Positions 51,797 through 60,610 are shown, numbered from the stretch's first letter. The stretch is DNA of 64,000 bases from DATDPM01 sp963841995 (GCA_963841995.1 CAWJEX010000003.1:124001-188000); one strand, 5' to 3'. Notes: generated from the letters alone by a model not told the origin. A program made the numbers and translations.

Positions 51797-52405
51797 CTAC
51801 ACTTTCGTTGCGTCGGTGTCGCTGTCTTGAGAAACACCCGTGATGACCGTGGCCGCCGCGAAATACGCACCGCCGGCAAAGCAGAAAAGGCTGGCGAATG
51901 CCGAAGCGATGGCGGCGATGCGCAACAAACGGCCCAGCCCGAGGCGGGGATGTCCACCGTCCTTAAATCGACCGGGGACAATTGCGGGTTCGCCGCCGAC
52001 GGGTTCGGCAATGTCGATTTCCCCGTCGTGAACTTCCGCGGCAAGCGCTCGCAATTTCAACAGAGCCATCCGGCTGCGCTGAATTTCGGCGAAATATCCG
52101 GAAGCCGTCGCGACTGCGGCGAGCAAGATGCCCGCGACGAACAAGGAGCCTGAATAGACGAATGACCCGAATGCGGCATCGAGATCGACATCGAGAAGGA
52201 CGAGATAGATCGGGAAAATGAGAAGCGCCCCGCCGTTCAAGATAAACAGCGCGCGCAAGCCCAGTTGGCCGAGTGCCAGCGCGTTGCGATTGGACTCGGT
52301 GAACTTTTGTTCATAGCGATGGGCGGCGGCACGGGCCACGGTGACCCGGTCGGTGCGGACCGGGTCGGGTTGGCCGGGTACCTCAAAGCGAAGAGGATTG
52401 GTCAT
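51797..52405 (-). CDS. Membrane protein with two to three helices
   Basis: 202 residues. The N-terminal stretch AAHRYEQKFTESNRNALALG is soluble. Membrane helices lie at about 49-68 (LRALFILNGGALLIFPIYLV), 82-103 and near 165-190 (IAAIASAFASLFCFAGGAYF). A soluble loop of about 50 residues follows the second helix. The family is unknown to me. Its 5' end overlaps the DinB fragment by 23 bases, suggesting that they shared a transcript. Confidence 0.6.
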   Translation of the reverse strand: MTNPLRFEVPGQPDPVRTDRVTVARAAAHRYEQKFTESNRNALALGQLGLRALFILNGGALLIFPIYLVLLDVDLDAAFGSFVYSGSLFVAGILLAAVATASGYFAEIQRSRMALLKLRALAAEVHDGEIDIAEPVGGEPAIVPGRFKDGGHPRLGLGRLLRIAAIASAFASLFCFAGGAYFAAATVITGVSQDSDTDATKV

Positions 52406-52577
52406 TCGCCGCATAGTCGCGCAAATAGACCATCAAGTCGAGCACCGGACTTTCCCGTCCGAACCCGGTCAAAATCCCGTGGATTTGGCTGCGGTCATGG
52501 GTCTGGTGGTCGAAGACATGGGAAAGGATAATGAGAAGGCCGTGCAATCCGTGGCGCCGAGGCGCGGCGGATCGCAT
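52383..52577 (-). pseudogene. DinB-family protein, C-terminal remnant
   Basis: From about 52535 down the strand the sequence reads LLIILSHVFDHQTHDRSQIH and GILTGFGRESPVLDLMVYLR, then DYAANDQSSS. HVFDHQTHDR.Q.H is the C-terminal metal-binding helix of DinB / DUF664 proteins (normally about 165 residues). The N-terminal two thirds are missing; the lipoprotein gene lies directly upstream. Likely a truncated relic. Confidence 0.6.
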
Positions 52578-52594
52578 CGCCGATCAATCACCGC

Positions 52595-52747
52595 TCACCA
52601 CCGGCCGCAATGCCAGCAATCGTCGCGGTCTTGGAATTGATCGTCGTGAGGGTACGGGCGATAGGGATACGGCTCGTCGTAAACGACGCATCCCGCCAAC
52701 GATCCCGCCACCACCAGGGATAAGACCATTGTTCGCAAGGCTTGCAT
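52595..52747 (-). CDS. Tiny lipoprotein (50 aa), Tyr/Pro/Asp-rich
   Basis: MQALRTMVLSLVVAGSLAGC is a signal peptide with lipobox LAGC. The mature part, VVYDEPYPYRPYPHDDQFQD then RDDCWHCGRW, has a Cys pair (CWHC). The in-frame start upstream of M23 is not chosen because the signal peptide then begins mid-protein. Small lipoproteins of this composition are common in alphaproteobacteria; function unknown. Confidence 0.55.
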   Translation of the reverse strand: MQALRTMVLSLVVAGSLAGCVVYDEPYPYRPYPHDDQFQDRDDCWHCGRW

Positions 52748-52970
52748 GGCACGACTCCGTGTTTTGTCTTTAACAACAACACGGGGGAGACGCTTGTTCC
52801 CAGCGGATTGCAACGCACCGTTTTTTCATATCGCCGTGACAAGATTACAATTTCGTCATTAAGGAAGCCAACCCTGTCGCTGTGGGCGTATCGCACCCGT
52901 CGCCTCACGATGGAGAGAATTCGATAGGAAATATACGGACGAAGTTCGGCGGCGCCGGATGCCCGCCTAC

Positions 52971-52987
52971 ATCATGCTCTAATGCAT
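52971..52987 (-). repeat. Possible solo terminus of the inverted-repeat element
   Basis: The reverse complement of ATCATGCTCTAATGCAT is ATGCATTAGAGCATGAT, which matches the left end of copy 3 including six bases outside the element (43180-43196). TAGAGCATGAT here provides the TAG stop of the histidine kinase gene. No other half of the element is nearby, so it is a remnant or a chance match. Confidence 0.4.
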
Positions 52988-54718
52988 CGGCGGCATCGGC
53001 ATCGCGACGTCGACGCTATTCTTTCCGAACGCGACGACGCGGCTTGCCGGAAACGTCACCGTGACCACGGTCCCCTGGCCGACGGTGCTTTGCAACGCGA
53101 TGGTCCCGCCATGAAGCGTGACAAGGCCGCGGGTAATGGAAAGCCCAAGTCCCACGCCCTCGAACTGGCCCGAGGTTTCGCGGCGGGCGCGCTCGAAGGG
53201 CTTGAAGACATGCTCGATCGAATCGGCCGGAATGCCGACGCCGGTATCGGAAACGCGGATCACCAAATCGCCGTTGTCGCCCCAGAGCGCGGTCATGTCG
53301 ACCGCGCCGCCCTCGGGCGTGAATTTGATGGCGTTGGCCAGGAGATTGAGGAGAATTTGCCGCAAGGCTTTCGGGTCGGCCTCGATCGTGACGTTGCCGC
53401 AGGCGACGTCGGCGCGAAGCGCGATCGATTTCGCGCGGGCCTGAAGGCCGACGAATTTGATCGCCTGCTCGACCGCTTCGGCGAGCACCACATGCTCAAT
53501 ATTCAATGTGACGCGTCCCGCTTCGATCTTGGACATTTCCAAGAGATCGTTGATGAGCGCCAGCAGATGCTCGCCGCTCGAATGGATGAGCGCCGCATAT
53601 TCCGTATATTCCTTGCTCGCGATCGGGCCGACGATTTCGCTTTTGATCATCGACGAGAAACCGATGATCGCGTTCAAGGGTGTTCGCAATTCGTGGCTCA
53701 TATTGGCGAGAAACATCGATTTGGCGTTGCTGGCGCTCTGCGCTTCCTGCCGCTCGCTGACCAGGGCGACGATGGTCAGCACATTGGTGGCCAGCACCAC
53801 CACGAGCGTGCCGACCAACAGCAGGGGATTGGCCAAGGTTTGGTGCTGAAAGGGTCCAAATCCGGCGACCGTGCCGGCGGTGGCAAGCACGGCGACCAGC
53901 GAGACCAGGGTGTAGGCGGAACGGAGCGACATCCGCAACGCGATCCACGACAGCGGCACCACCAGCAGGAAGGGAAATGCCGGCCTGATGTCGTAGCCGC
54001 GCAGCGACGGCGTCAGGAACAGCATGAGGCTGATCAAAGCGACAAAGCCCCAAACCGCCATGTTCCGGCGATTGATCGCCCGGTCGGCCATGCGGACAGG
54101 CGTTTCAGGCTCCCGTTCGAGTCCCAGCCAAAGGATCACGGCCGGCGCCAGATAGAGCGTGCCGCCGCTGTCGGTGAGCCACCACGTCACCCAGGTCGCG
54201 TAGAACTTGCCGGGATCGAACGGATGCCCGATCGCCAAAGCCGTGGCGCCGCCGGCGGCGCTGATCGCCGGGGCCAAAAAGGTGGTGCAGATGACGAAGG
54301 CCATCAGCCCGGCGATCGAGGTGAACAATCCGTTTTGCGGCCGCAAGCGCTTGAGGACCAGGATGCTGAGCACGGGACCGAGCGCGTTGGTCGCCGAAAT
54401 GAGGGTGGTGATGTGCAAGGGCGGCGCGAACAAGATCGCATTGGCCAGAAACGAGCCCAGAAATATTCCCGGCAGCATCCGCAAATCGCCGACCATCGCA
54501 GCCACGATGGCAACGCTCGCCGGCAGCCAGATCGGCGCCGGGAACAGGCCATAGGAAGCGAAGAACGAATTGACCACCGAGCCGAGGGCGAAATAGAACG
54601 CCACGACCGCGGCATTGGCGCCGATCCAGGGCAAGGCACCGGCATCGGCAAGGAAGGGGGGCGTCCACGGCCGCGAGGGGCGTGGGATTGCGCCCGCGAC
54701 CACTAATTCAACCGGCAC
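52979..54718 (-). CDS. Sensor histidine kinase with MASE1 membrane sensor
   Basis: 579 residues. About eight membrane helices (ANAAVVAFYFALGSVVNSFF, LPASVAIVAAMVGDLRMLPG, TWVTWWLTDSGGTLYLAPAV) form a MASE1-type sensor. Then HisKA with FLANMSHELRTPLNAIIGFS (phospho-His in SHELRTP) and HATPase with LLNLLANAIKFTPEGG, VSDTGVGIP and GVGLGLSITRGL follow. No response regulator is adjacent. I placed the start at GTG 54718 because the upstream in-frame codons (about 62) are Arg-rich without similarity. The stop TAG overlaps the possible solo repeat end. Confidence 0.87.
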   Translation of the reverse strand: MPVELVVAGAIPRPSRPWTPPFLADAGALPWIGANAAVVAFYFALGSVVNSFFASYGLFPAPIWLPASVAIVAAMVGDLRMLPGIFLGSFLANAILFAPPLHITTLISATNALGPVLSILVLKRLRPQNGLFTSIAGLMAFVICTTFLAPAISAAGGATALAIGHPFDPGKFYATWVTWWLTDSGGTLYLAPAVILWLGLEREPETPVRMADRAINRRNMAVWGFVALISLMLFLTPSLRGYDIRPAFPFLLVVPLSWIALRMSLRSAYTLVSLVAVLATAGTVAGFGPFQHQTLANPLLLVGTLVVVLATNVLTIVALVSERQEAQSASNAKSMFLANMSHELRTPLNAIIGFSSMIKSEIVGPIASKEYTEYAALIHSSGEHLLALINDLLEMSKIEAGRVTLNIEHVVLAEAVEQAIKFVGLQARAKSIALRADVACGNVTIEADPKALRQILLNLLANAIKFTPEGGAVDMTALWGDNGDLVIRVSDTGVGIPADSIEHVFKPFERARRETSGQFEGVGLGLSITRGLVTLHGGTIALQSTVGQGTVVTVTFPASRVVAFGKNSVDVAMPMPPMH

Positions 54719-54920
54719 TGCAGATCCCCTGGCCCGGACACGGCGATGCCCCCCGACACGCGATACCCCCGTATTCTTAACACGGGTATTCCGGATCAAA
54801 GGTTTTAAAGATTCCTGAAACCGGAAGATATTGGAATCGCGGGCCCGGGCGCCGGACAAAAATCCCAGGAAAATCCGAAGATTTAGCCTGAGCCGCAACC
54901 GCAACTTGCCGACCGGCGGG

Positions 54921-55403
54921 TCAGGTTTGGGTATGCGCCTCGAGGAACCACAGCGCCTTGTCGAGGGCGCGGGAATAGGTTGTCAAAATATCCGCCGTGT
55001 CGGCGTCCCCGGCCGCGCTGGTCTCGTCGATACCGGCACGGACGGACTTGGCGACCTTGGCATAACGGTCGATCAGTGCCGCCAAATGATCTTTTTCCTT
55101 AAAGATGTCGGTCGGGTAGGGCGACAGGGCCGTGGATTTTGCAACTACTTGCGTGGTCCCGAGGGCGGTTCCGCCCAATTGCACGACGCGCTCGGCGATC
55201 GTGTCGACATGGGTGTCGAGTTCGGTTCGAAAGCCGTCGATCATTTCATGGAGGGCGATGAATTGCGGCCCCTTGATGTTCCAATGCGCCTGCTTGGTCA
55301 GCAGCGCCAGGTCGATCGAATCGGCCAGCCGCGCGTTGAGAATTTCGACGACGACTTTCTTTGTATTTGATTTCAGATCGTTATGGGCTTCGTACGATTT
55401 CAT
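54921..55403 (-). CDS. dps: DNA-protection ferritin-like protein Dps
   Basis: 160 residues. Dps motifs: LLTKQAHWNIKGPQFIALHE (ferroxidase His/Asp/Glu region around residues 34-53) and MIDGFRTELDTHVDTIAERV. It mineralises iron with hydrogen peroxide and protects DNA during starvation. A basic N-terminal tail (SYEAHNDLKSNTKK) is present, as in DNA-binding Dps. Monocistronic. Confidence 0.95.
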   Translation of the reverse strand: MKSYEAHNDLKSNTKKVVVEILNARLADSIDLALLTKQAHWNIKGPQFIALHEMIDGFRTELDTHVDTIAERVVQLGGTALGTTQVVAKSTALSPYPTDIFKEKDHLAALIDRYAKVAKSVRAGIDETSAAGDADTADILTTYSRALDKALWFLEAHTQT

Positions 55404-55507
55404 GCCTGCCCCCGTGATGGTTTAGAACTATGCCCGATACCGGATTTAATTAGGCGCGGAACCAGCCGGAAACAAGCCGGCACGCTGATTTGAATGGTGA
55501 TCTGCCG

Positions 55508-56308
55508 TCACGCATGCCGGAATGCCTCGGCTGCTATCAACTCCTGATAGGCCTGCGCCAGCAAGCGCGCGAGCAGCGGAGCCCACGCTCGCTGCCCCTC
55601 GTCGCCGGCGATCAGGTCCTGGCGAATTTCGATTGCAACGTGATGGAGGCCTCGTCGCTCGCCGTGTACTGGGATGGTGTAATCCGTCGCGTCGGTCACG
55701 CTGTAGGGCTCGTTGTCGCCGACGATGAGCCCCTCTTCGCGTTTCAGCGCCGCCATGAGGAAATGGGCGAAACGCGGATCGCGATTGTAGAGCACGCCAA
55801 CGTGCCAGGGCCGCGCCGCGCCCTTGAAGACAGGCGCAAAGCTATGCATCGCCACCAGCACCGCCGGTCGGCCGGCTTGCCGCCGCCGGTCAAGTTCGGC
55901 TTCGATCCGATCATGGTAGGGCCGGAAAATCTCGCCGACGCGCGCGGCCTTCCGGCCTTCGCTCAAGCCCGTATTTCCCGGAATAGGGGTCAGCTCGCTG
56001 ATTTCCGGGATCGATGTCTCCGAGCCCGGCATGCGGTTGCAGTCGATGACCAGGCGCGAATAGCTCTGCTGCACCAGGGTGGCGTCGAGAGCGTCCGCGA
56101 TGAGGCGGGAGACCGCGGCGACGCCGACGTCCCAGGCGATGTGGCGATCGCATTCGGCTTCCGGAACGCCCAGCCGGCCGAGCGCGCGCGGAATGGCATT
56201 GCCCGCGTGATCGGCGACGATCAGGAATGGCGACGAGCCGTTTTCGTTGCGCACCGTGACCGGCGCCGGCTCGTCGGCCGCCAACAGGCTATCGGACATC
56301 TCGGTCAT
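55508..56308 (-). CDS. N-formylglutamate amidohydrolase family protein
   Basis: 266 residues. Motifs: PFLIVADHAGNAIPRALGRL, HIAWDVGVAAVSRLIADALD, YSRLVIDCNRMPGS and VAMHSFAPVF. The family hydrolyses N-formyl-L-glutamate in histidine breakdown, but members like this one, outside hut operons, may act on other N-acyl amino acids. Metal-binding residues are in DHAGN and in AMHSF. It is divergent from the first transglutaminase-like gene. Confidence 0.88.
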   Translation of the reverse strand: MTEMSDSLLAADEPAPVTVRNENGSSPFLIVADHAGNAIPRALGRLGVPEAECDRHIAWDVGVAAVSRLIADALDATLVQQSYSRLVIDCNRMPGSETSIPEISELTPIPGNTGLSEGRKAARVGEIFRPYHDRIEAELDRRRQAGRPAVLVAMHSFAPVFKGAARPWHVGVLYNRDPRFAHFLMAALKREEGLIVGDNEPYSVTDATDYTIPVHGERRGLHHVAIEIRQDLIAGDEGQRAWAPLLARLLAQAYQELIAAEAFRHA

Positions 56309-56442
56309 TGGCGCTCACGCTCGTGGCTGAAACGCCGGTATGGTAGCGACATGCGCTGTTCTTGGCCCGAAAAATGCCTGTCTAGTAAAAATGCGTGTTT
56401 AGTAATGCATGTTAGTGGGGCTTGTCCCATTGGGGAACTGCA

Positions 56443-57337
56443 ATGCCGATAATCGCCATCAGGCACGTCACGACCTATCGCTATAAGCAACCGGTCTCGT
56501 TCGGCGAACACCGGATGATGTTGCGGCCGCGCGACGACGACGACCAGGAGCTGCTCGAATCCGAGCTCGAAATCACGCCCGAGCCGAGCCAACTTACCTG
56601 GATACAGGATATCTTCGGCAATCATGTCGCGATCGCCCGTTTCGCGGAGCCGGCCGCAGAGCTTCGCTTCGTCAGCACCACTTGTGTCAACCACGCGCCG
56701 TCGGGGCTTCCACGCAGCCGATAGCGATAATTTTGCCCGAAGATATCCGTTTGGCTACGCCGCGGAAGATAGACCGGGGCTCGCGAGTTTTATCGCGCCG
56801 CTGGCATCGCAGCCCGCGCTCGATCGCTGGGTCGCCAGGTTTCTCCGCGAGGACGGATCGGCCGACACCCACGAACTTCTCGTCGACATGACGCAGACCA
56901 TCAAGCGGACCTTCAAGCACACGGCGCGGCACGAGAAGGGCACCCAGGATCCGATCAGGACGCTGAAGCTCGCGAGCGGGAGTTGTCGCGACCTTGCGGT
57001 GCTCATGATCGCGGCGCTGCGCTCGCTTGGAATCGCCGCACGGTTCGTGTCCGGATATCTGCATCTTGCCGATGACGGCGACCGTGTCGCCGGCGGTAAC
57101 ACCCATGCCTGGGTCCAGGTCCACGTTCCCGGCCCGGGCTGGGTCGACTTCGATCCGTCGAGCGGCATGGTCGGGAATCAGAACCTGGTGCGCGTCGCGG
57201 TCGTGCTCGAGCCGCGCGAGGCGATTCCGTTGCAAGGCACGTGGATCGGGACCGCGTCGGACCATCTCGCCATGAAGGTCGCGGTCAAGGTCACCGCGGC
57301 AGCGGATGCCGGCGCGACGTGGTCCCGCGCGGGATGA
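56443..57337 (+). pseudogene. Transglutaminase-like cysteine peptidase-family protein (one frameshift)
   Basis: About 298 codons. The N-terminal domain IRHVTTYRYKQPVSFGEHRM is the beta-sandwich that precedes transglutaminase cores. Catalytic residues are in GSCRDLAVLMIAALRSLG (Cys), GGNTHAWVQVHVPGPGW (His) and DFDPSSG (Asp). The break is at GGGG (56703-56706): the first frame ends in PSGLPRSR, and the second continues FHAADSDNFARRYPFGY. With one G fewer it reads through. GC-rich and codon-biased compared with its neighbours. A second relative follows 96 bases later. Confidence 0.8.
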
Positions 57338-57433
57338 TGACCCGGCCTCGACGTGCGGCCATTCGTCGCGCGCGCGAAGACCGGAATTTTCGGTCTCTCT
57401 TGGCACGCCGGCGCCGGCGCCGAGAGGTTTTCG

Positions 57434-58262
57434 ATGAAAATTCGTGCAGGCTACGAGATTTCCTATGACTGCCCGCAGCCGACGCCCATGATCCTGACGC
57501 TGAGCGTCCATCCGTCACGCGTTCCCGATCTGCTGACCCGGGATCGCATGCCGTCTCGATCCGCCCATCCCCGCCAACACCTATCACGACAGTTTCGGCA
57601 ATTTCTGCCACGTGATCCGCGCCCCCGCGGGCCGGCTGACCATGTCCACGGACTTCCTGGTGCAGGACAAGGGCGAGCCGGACGCGATCGCCCCGCAGGC
57701 GGAGCAGCATGCGCTCGAAGACCTTCCGGTGGAGGTCCTGATCTATCTGCTCGGCAGCCGCTACTGCGAGACCGATCGTCTATCGAATACGGCGTGGTCC
57801 CTGTTCGGGCAGGTTCCGAAGGGTTGGCCGCTGGTGAAGGCGATCTGCGACTACGTCCACGATCGCATCACCTTCGGTTACGAGCACGCGAGCCCGACCA
57901 AGACGGCATGGGATGCCCATACCGAGCGACGCGGCGTGTGCCGGGACTTCGCCCACCTCGCGGTCACGCTGTGCCGCTGCATGAACATTCCGGCGCGCTA
58001 CTGCACCGGCTATCTCGGCGACATCGGCGTGCCGCTCGACGATCCGCCGATGGATTTCAGCGCCTGGTTCGAAGCCTATCTCGGCGGCCGCTGGTACACC
58101 TTCGATGCCCGCCACAACAAGCCGCGCATCGGCCGCATCCTGATGGCACGCGGGCGCGACGCCACCGACGTCGCGATCGTGACCTCATTCGGCCCGTGTA
58201 CGCTCGCGAGCTTCAAGGTGATCACCGACGAGGTCACGTCGACCGCTCCCGCGAGTCCGTGA
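57434..58262 (+). pseudogene. Second transglutaminase-like protein (one frameshift)
   Basis: About 276 codons. It begins MKIRAGYEISYDCPQPTPMI and LTLSVHPSRVPDLLTRDRM, then the frame breaks near 57550 (ATGCCGTC). The rest, RLDPPIPANTYHDSFGNFCH, then YCETDRLSNTAWSLFGQVPK and GVCRDFAHLAVTLCRCMNIP (catalytic Cys), continues in another frame. Where the first gene has THAWVQ, this one has DFSAWFEAYLGGRWYTFDAR, with Ser at the place of the usual His; I am not sure whether that is normal for this subfamily. Length and motifs fit transglutaminase-like superfamily proteins. Confidence 0.8.
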
Positions 58263-58889
58263 CGGTTTCAAGCCCCGCGGCGCCGAAATTGTCGCTTCAC
58301 TTGCCCTCGCGGCTGGCGATGGCGTCCCCTATGTCACCGTCTCGGCTGTCCTGGTGGATTTCTAAACGGTGCCGCCTTCACCATCGGCAGCGTGAACAAA
58401 ACCTCACCATCACCACCCAACAACTCACCAGCCCGAACCGGCAAGCGCGAGCGCGAACCCAGGAGGATAACTGGCGGAGGAAGGGAGGTGTTTGGTGGGG
58501 TTATTTTTGCTGACGCGCGCAGGTTACCCTATTCCGGGAAAATCCTTTCCTTGCCGTCGTCGGTTCTCAACAGACCACCATAATATGGAGGCCCCGATGC
58601 AGCGTAATCCCGTATTTCCTGCGGTCTTAAAAGTCGTTCATGTACCATCAGAGCTTGCTTTGAGATTTCCCCGACATCGTCGAAGGCAGTTATGTTCAGT
58701 TCCGCTCCTACGACGAACCCCAGCGGAATCTCCTTGGGTGCTCCTGCACCGTCTTTCGTGATCGTTCGGGCCGAAGCAACTGACGCACCAAGTCCTCAAA
58801 CCGGTGCGGGTCTAAATCTTCAAAGTGAAGAGGATTTATGGTTTTCGTCGCCGACGACATACGTTAGCAAAGAGTTTGATCAAGAGTGT
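58263..58889. other. Gap with no supportable gene
   Basis: Open frames here are short and carry no recognisable motif, ribosome site or codon bias. The sequence is AT-richer than the rest of the window and marks the start of the 58.3-60.9 kb patch. Confidence 0.6.
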
Positions 58890-58892
58890 CTA

Positions 58893-59085
58893 ATTCCCTC
58901 TATTGGCCGGAATGGCTGCCGTATGAAGCATTTCGTTTATTGCTCGCCCAATCCTTTTCCACACCACCGCGCCGTCCAGAACGCCAGCCGCCAGAAAATT
59001 GGCCGCCCTCATCGCCGCGTAAATACGGGCGTGTGTGCGCCGTGCTGCTTGATGCGGATGCGTGCGGAGCGGAACGCCAGAAGTC
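58893..59085 (-). pseudogene. Remnant of a short alphaproteobacterial protein (copy 1)
   Basis: Read on the minus strand, one frame gives AMRAANFLAAGVLDGAVVWK then RIGRAINEML, and a neighbouring frame gives FRSARIRIKQHGAH. Together they fit a family of roughly 60-80 residues that I remember from Rhizobiales: W R.A..LI..YG..A...A..RAD.LLA.GD..G..VW.RI..AI.EL. The pieces are in different frames, so it is degenerate. I cannot name the family. Confidence 0.35.
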
Positions 59086-59163
59086 TTAGTCACCTGCATC
59101 CCTTCCGTTGTTTTTCGCACCTCTCTGCAGCATTATAGCTCGGCGCAAAGGACGGGGGATGGC

Positions 59164-59343
59164 ATGAAACCGACATTTTTCCTCATAACTGCGCTTTTCA
59201 TCTTGACGGTGGCACCAACTATTGCTGCAGCCTTTGGCTGCGGCTTGCCACCGCTGCCACCGTTGGGTTGCGAGGCCTCAAGCGGACAATGCATTTGCGA
59301 CGCGAACGGAAATTGCCAATGGATATTTACCCACTGCCACTAA
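59164..59343 (+). CDS. Small secreted Cys-rich peptide (59 aa)
   Basis: MKPTFFLITALFILTVAPTI is a clean signal peptide, cleaved around AAA. The mature part reads FGCGLPPLPPLGCEASSGQC, then ICDANGNCQWIFTHCH: six cysteines in about 35 residues with a Pro-rich N-terminal half. A purine-rich ACGGGGGATGGC precedes the ATG. Six-Cys secreted miniproteins are reminiscent of disulfide-rich toxins, inhibitors or peptide pheromones, but no family is recognised and the role is inference only. Confidence 0.5.
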   Translation: MKPTFFLITALFILTVAPTIAAAFGCGLPPLPPLGCEASSGQCICDANGNCQWIFTHCH

Positions 59344-59644
59344 TCAATCGCGGGCTTTTCGAACCGACTGCCGACCCAGTGCTCATTATTTTGCGGCAGG
59401 GACGAAAGGTTATTCCGCTAGCCGCTCTTATCTTAGTAGCGGTTGTTTGGCTGCGTTCGCAGATCGACGGATTTCTACACGGTCCAGATGGATGCGGGCC
59501 AGTAAGTGGGCGACTGACGCTACGCCAACTCCACCTTGCATTCAGAGCTCCATTTTCGAACAGGAATACTCGACGCGCCCCGCAATGCAATCGGGCGGCA
59601 TCGGGGCTGCTCCCGACCGCAGGTAATGTGGCATTACATCCGGA

Positions 59645-59746
59645 GACGGCGACTGGGTTCCGTTCCGCGTGAACCGCGGCGTCGTCGCCGTACTGCTTGA
59701 TGAGAATGTGCACGGAGCGCCAGATGCCGACGTCGCCTGTTGCCAT
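59645..59746 (-). pseudogene. Remnant of the same short protein (copy 2)
   Basis: MATGDVGIWRSVHILIKQYG followed by DDAAVHAERNPVAV covers the N-terminal half of the same family as the remnant at 58893-59085; the DNA is similar over about 45 bases (TACTGCTTGATGAGAATG on the plus strand against TGCTGCTTGATGCGGATG). After about 30 residues the similarity ends. Two partial copies within 0.7 kb suggest duplication followed by decay. Confidence 0.35.
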
Positions 59747-59936
59747 TCGATGACGCGCTTTACGATTTCCCGACAAACAGTCGTGTTTTTTTACACTCAA
59801 GAATTGATGACAACGCTTAACCGCATGAATTCCCAGAAATCTCGGATATTGGCCCAAATCTTGCGTTAACTATTTTGGACTACCGGAGATCTGGCTGGGT
59901 GGCACTTAATCTCCGGAGCAACTGGTGGAGTCACGA

Positions 59937-60542
59937 ATGCGGAAGCTTGGTTTATGGATGGCGTCGGCTGCCTTCATTGCTTTCCAGGTGCCGTACGCGA
60001 ACGCAGATACTTTCGATTGGAGCTATACCGACGTACCGTTTGGAGGCTCCGACGTGGGGGGCGGCACGCTCACAGCAACCGATGATGGTTTAGGTCAATA
60101 CACCCTTGATACAATTTCGGGCACGGCCGATGGGCAGACCGTTTTAGGGCCCAGCTCTTATGATGGTCCCGATCAGTTTTTGTATTATTTCCCTCCTCCT
60201 GATGTTCAATGCAGTGGCGCGAGTGCGCCTTGTCCGCCGGGAGGTACTTATGTCGCCCTTGATACGGGGGGGTTCTCATTCAGTGTGGGGGCGGGGACGG
60301 ATTCGTACAATCTCTACGAAGATGATGGTGTCTTTAGTCCCGGCCCTCCCTATGGCTGCGGAGGAGTCTATTGCCTGTTGGGGCCGGGAACAGTTGGCGC
60401 TGGTGATCCATTTACTACCGTAGAGTTTTCGCTAACGCCCGTTCCCGAGCCAGCATCTCTCGGCATCTTCGGCATCGGTCTAGCGGGCCTCGGCTGGATG
60501 CGCCGCCGTCGCTTGGCCTCACGGGCTCTCAAGGCCGCGTAA
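59937..60542 (+). CDS. PEP-CTERM sorting-domain exported protein
   Basis: 201 residues. Signal peptide (LWMASAAFIAFQVPYANA), a Gly/Asp/Thr-rich beta-type mature domain, and the C-terminal sorting signal VPEPASLGIFGIGLAGLGWM followed by RRRR. PEP-CTERM proteins are processed by an exosortase and end up on the cell surface or in exopolysaccharide; no exosortase gene is in this window. GGTGGAG 6 bases before ATG 59937 marks the start. Composition is AT-richer than the core genes, consistent with acquisition. A terminator follows. Confidence 0.85.
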   Translation: MRKLGLWMASAAFIAFQVPYANADTFDWSYTDVPFGGSDVGGGTLTATDDGLGQYTLDTISGTADGQTVLGPSSYDGPDQFLYYFPPPDVQCSGASAPCPPGGTYVALDTGGFSFSVGAGTDSYNLYEDDGVFSPGPPYGCGGVYCLLGPGTVGAGDPFTTVEFSLTPVPEPASLGIFGIGLAGLGWMRRRRLASRALKAA

Positions 60543-60568
60543 ACCGGATCATCAAAGAGTTTTCCAGC

Positions 60569-60598
60569 GGCGGTTCCCTCGTGGAGCCGCCGTTTTTG
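60569..60598 (+). terminator. Rho-independent terminator after PEP-CTERM gene
   Basis: CGGCGGTTCC (60569-60578) pairs with GGAGCCGCCG (60584-60593) allowing one mismatch, followed by TTTTT. Confidence 0.85.
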
Positions 60599-60610
60599 TT
60601 TGCGCGTGAA

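Noticed and set aside
52982..54706. 574-codon plus-strand open frame antisense to the MASE1 kinase
   Set aside because: The minus strand encodes a complete kinase; the antisense product is charged low-complexity.
58692..59138. 148-codon plus-strand open frame
   Set aside because: Its 3' half covers the minus-strand gene remnant, and its composition has no signal peptide, motif or ribosome site.
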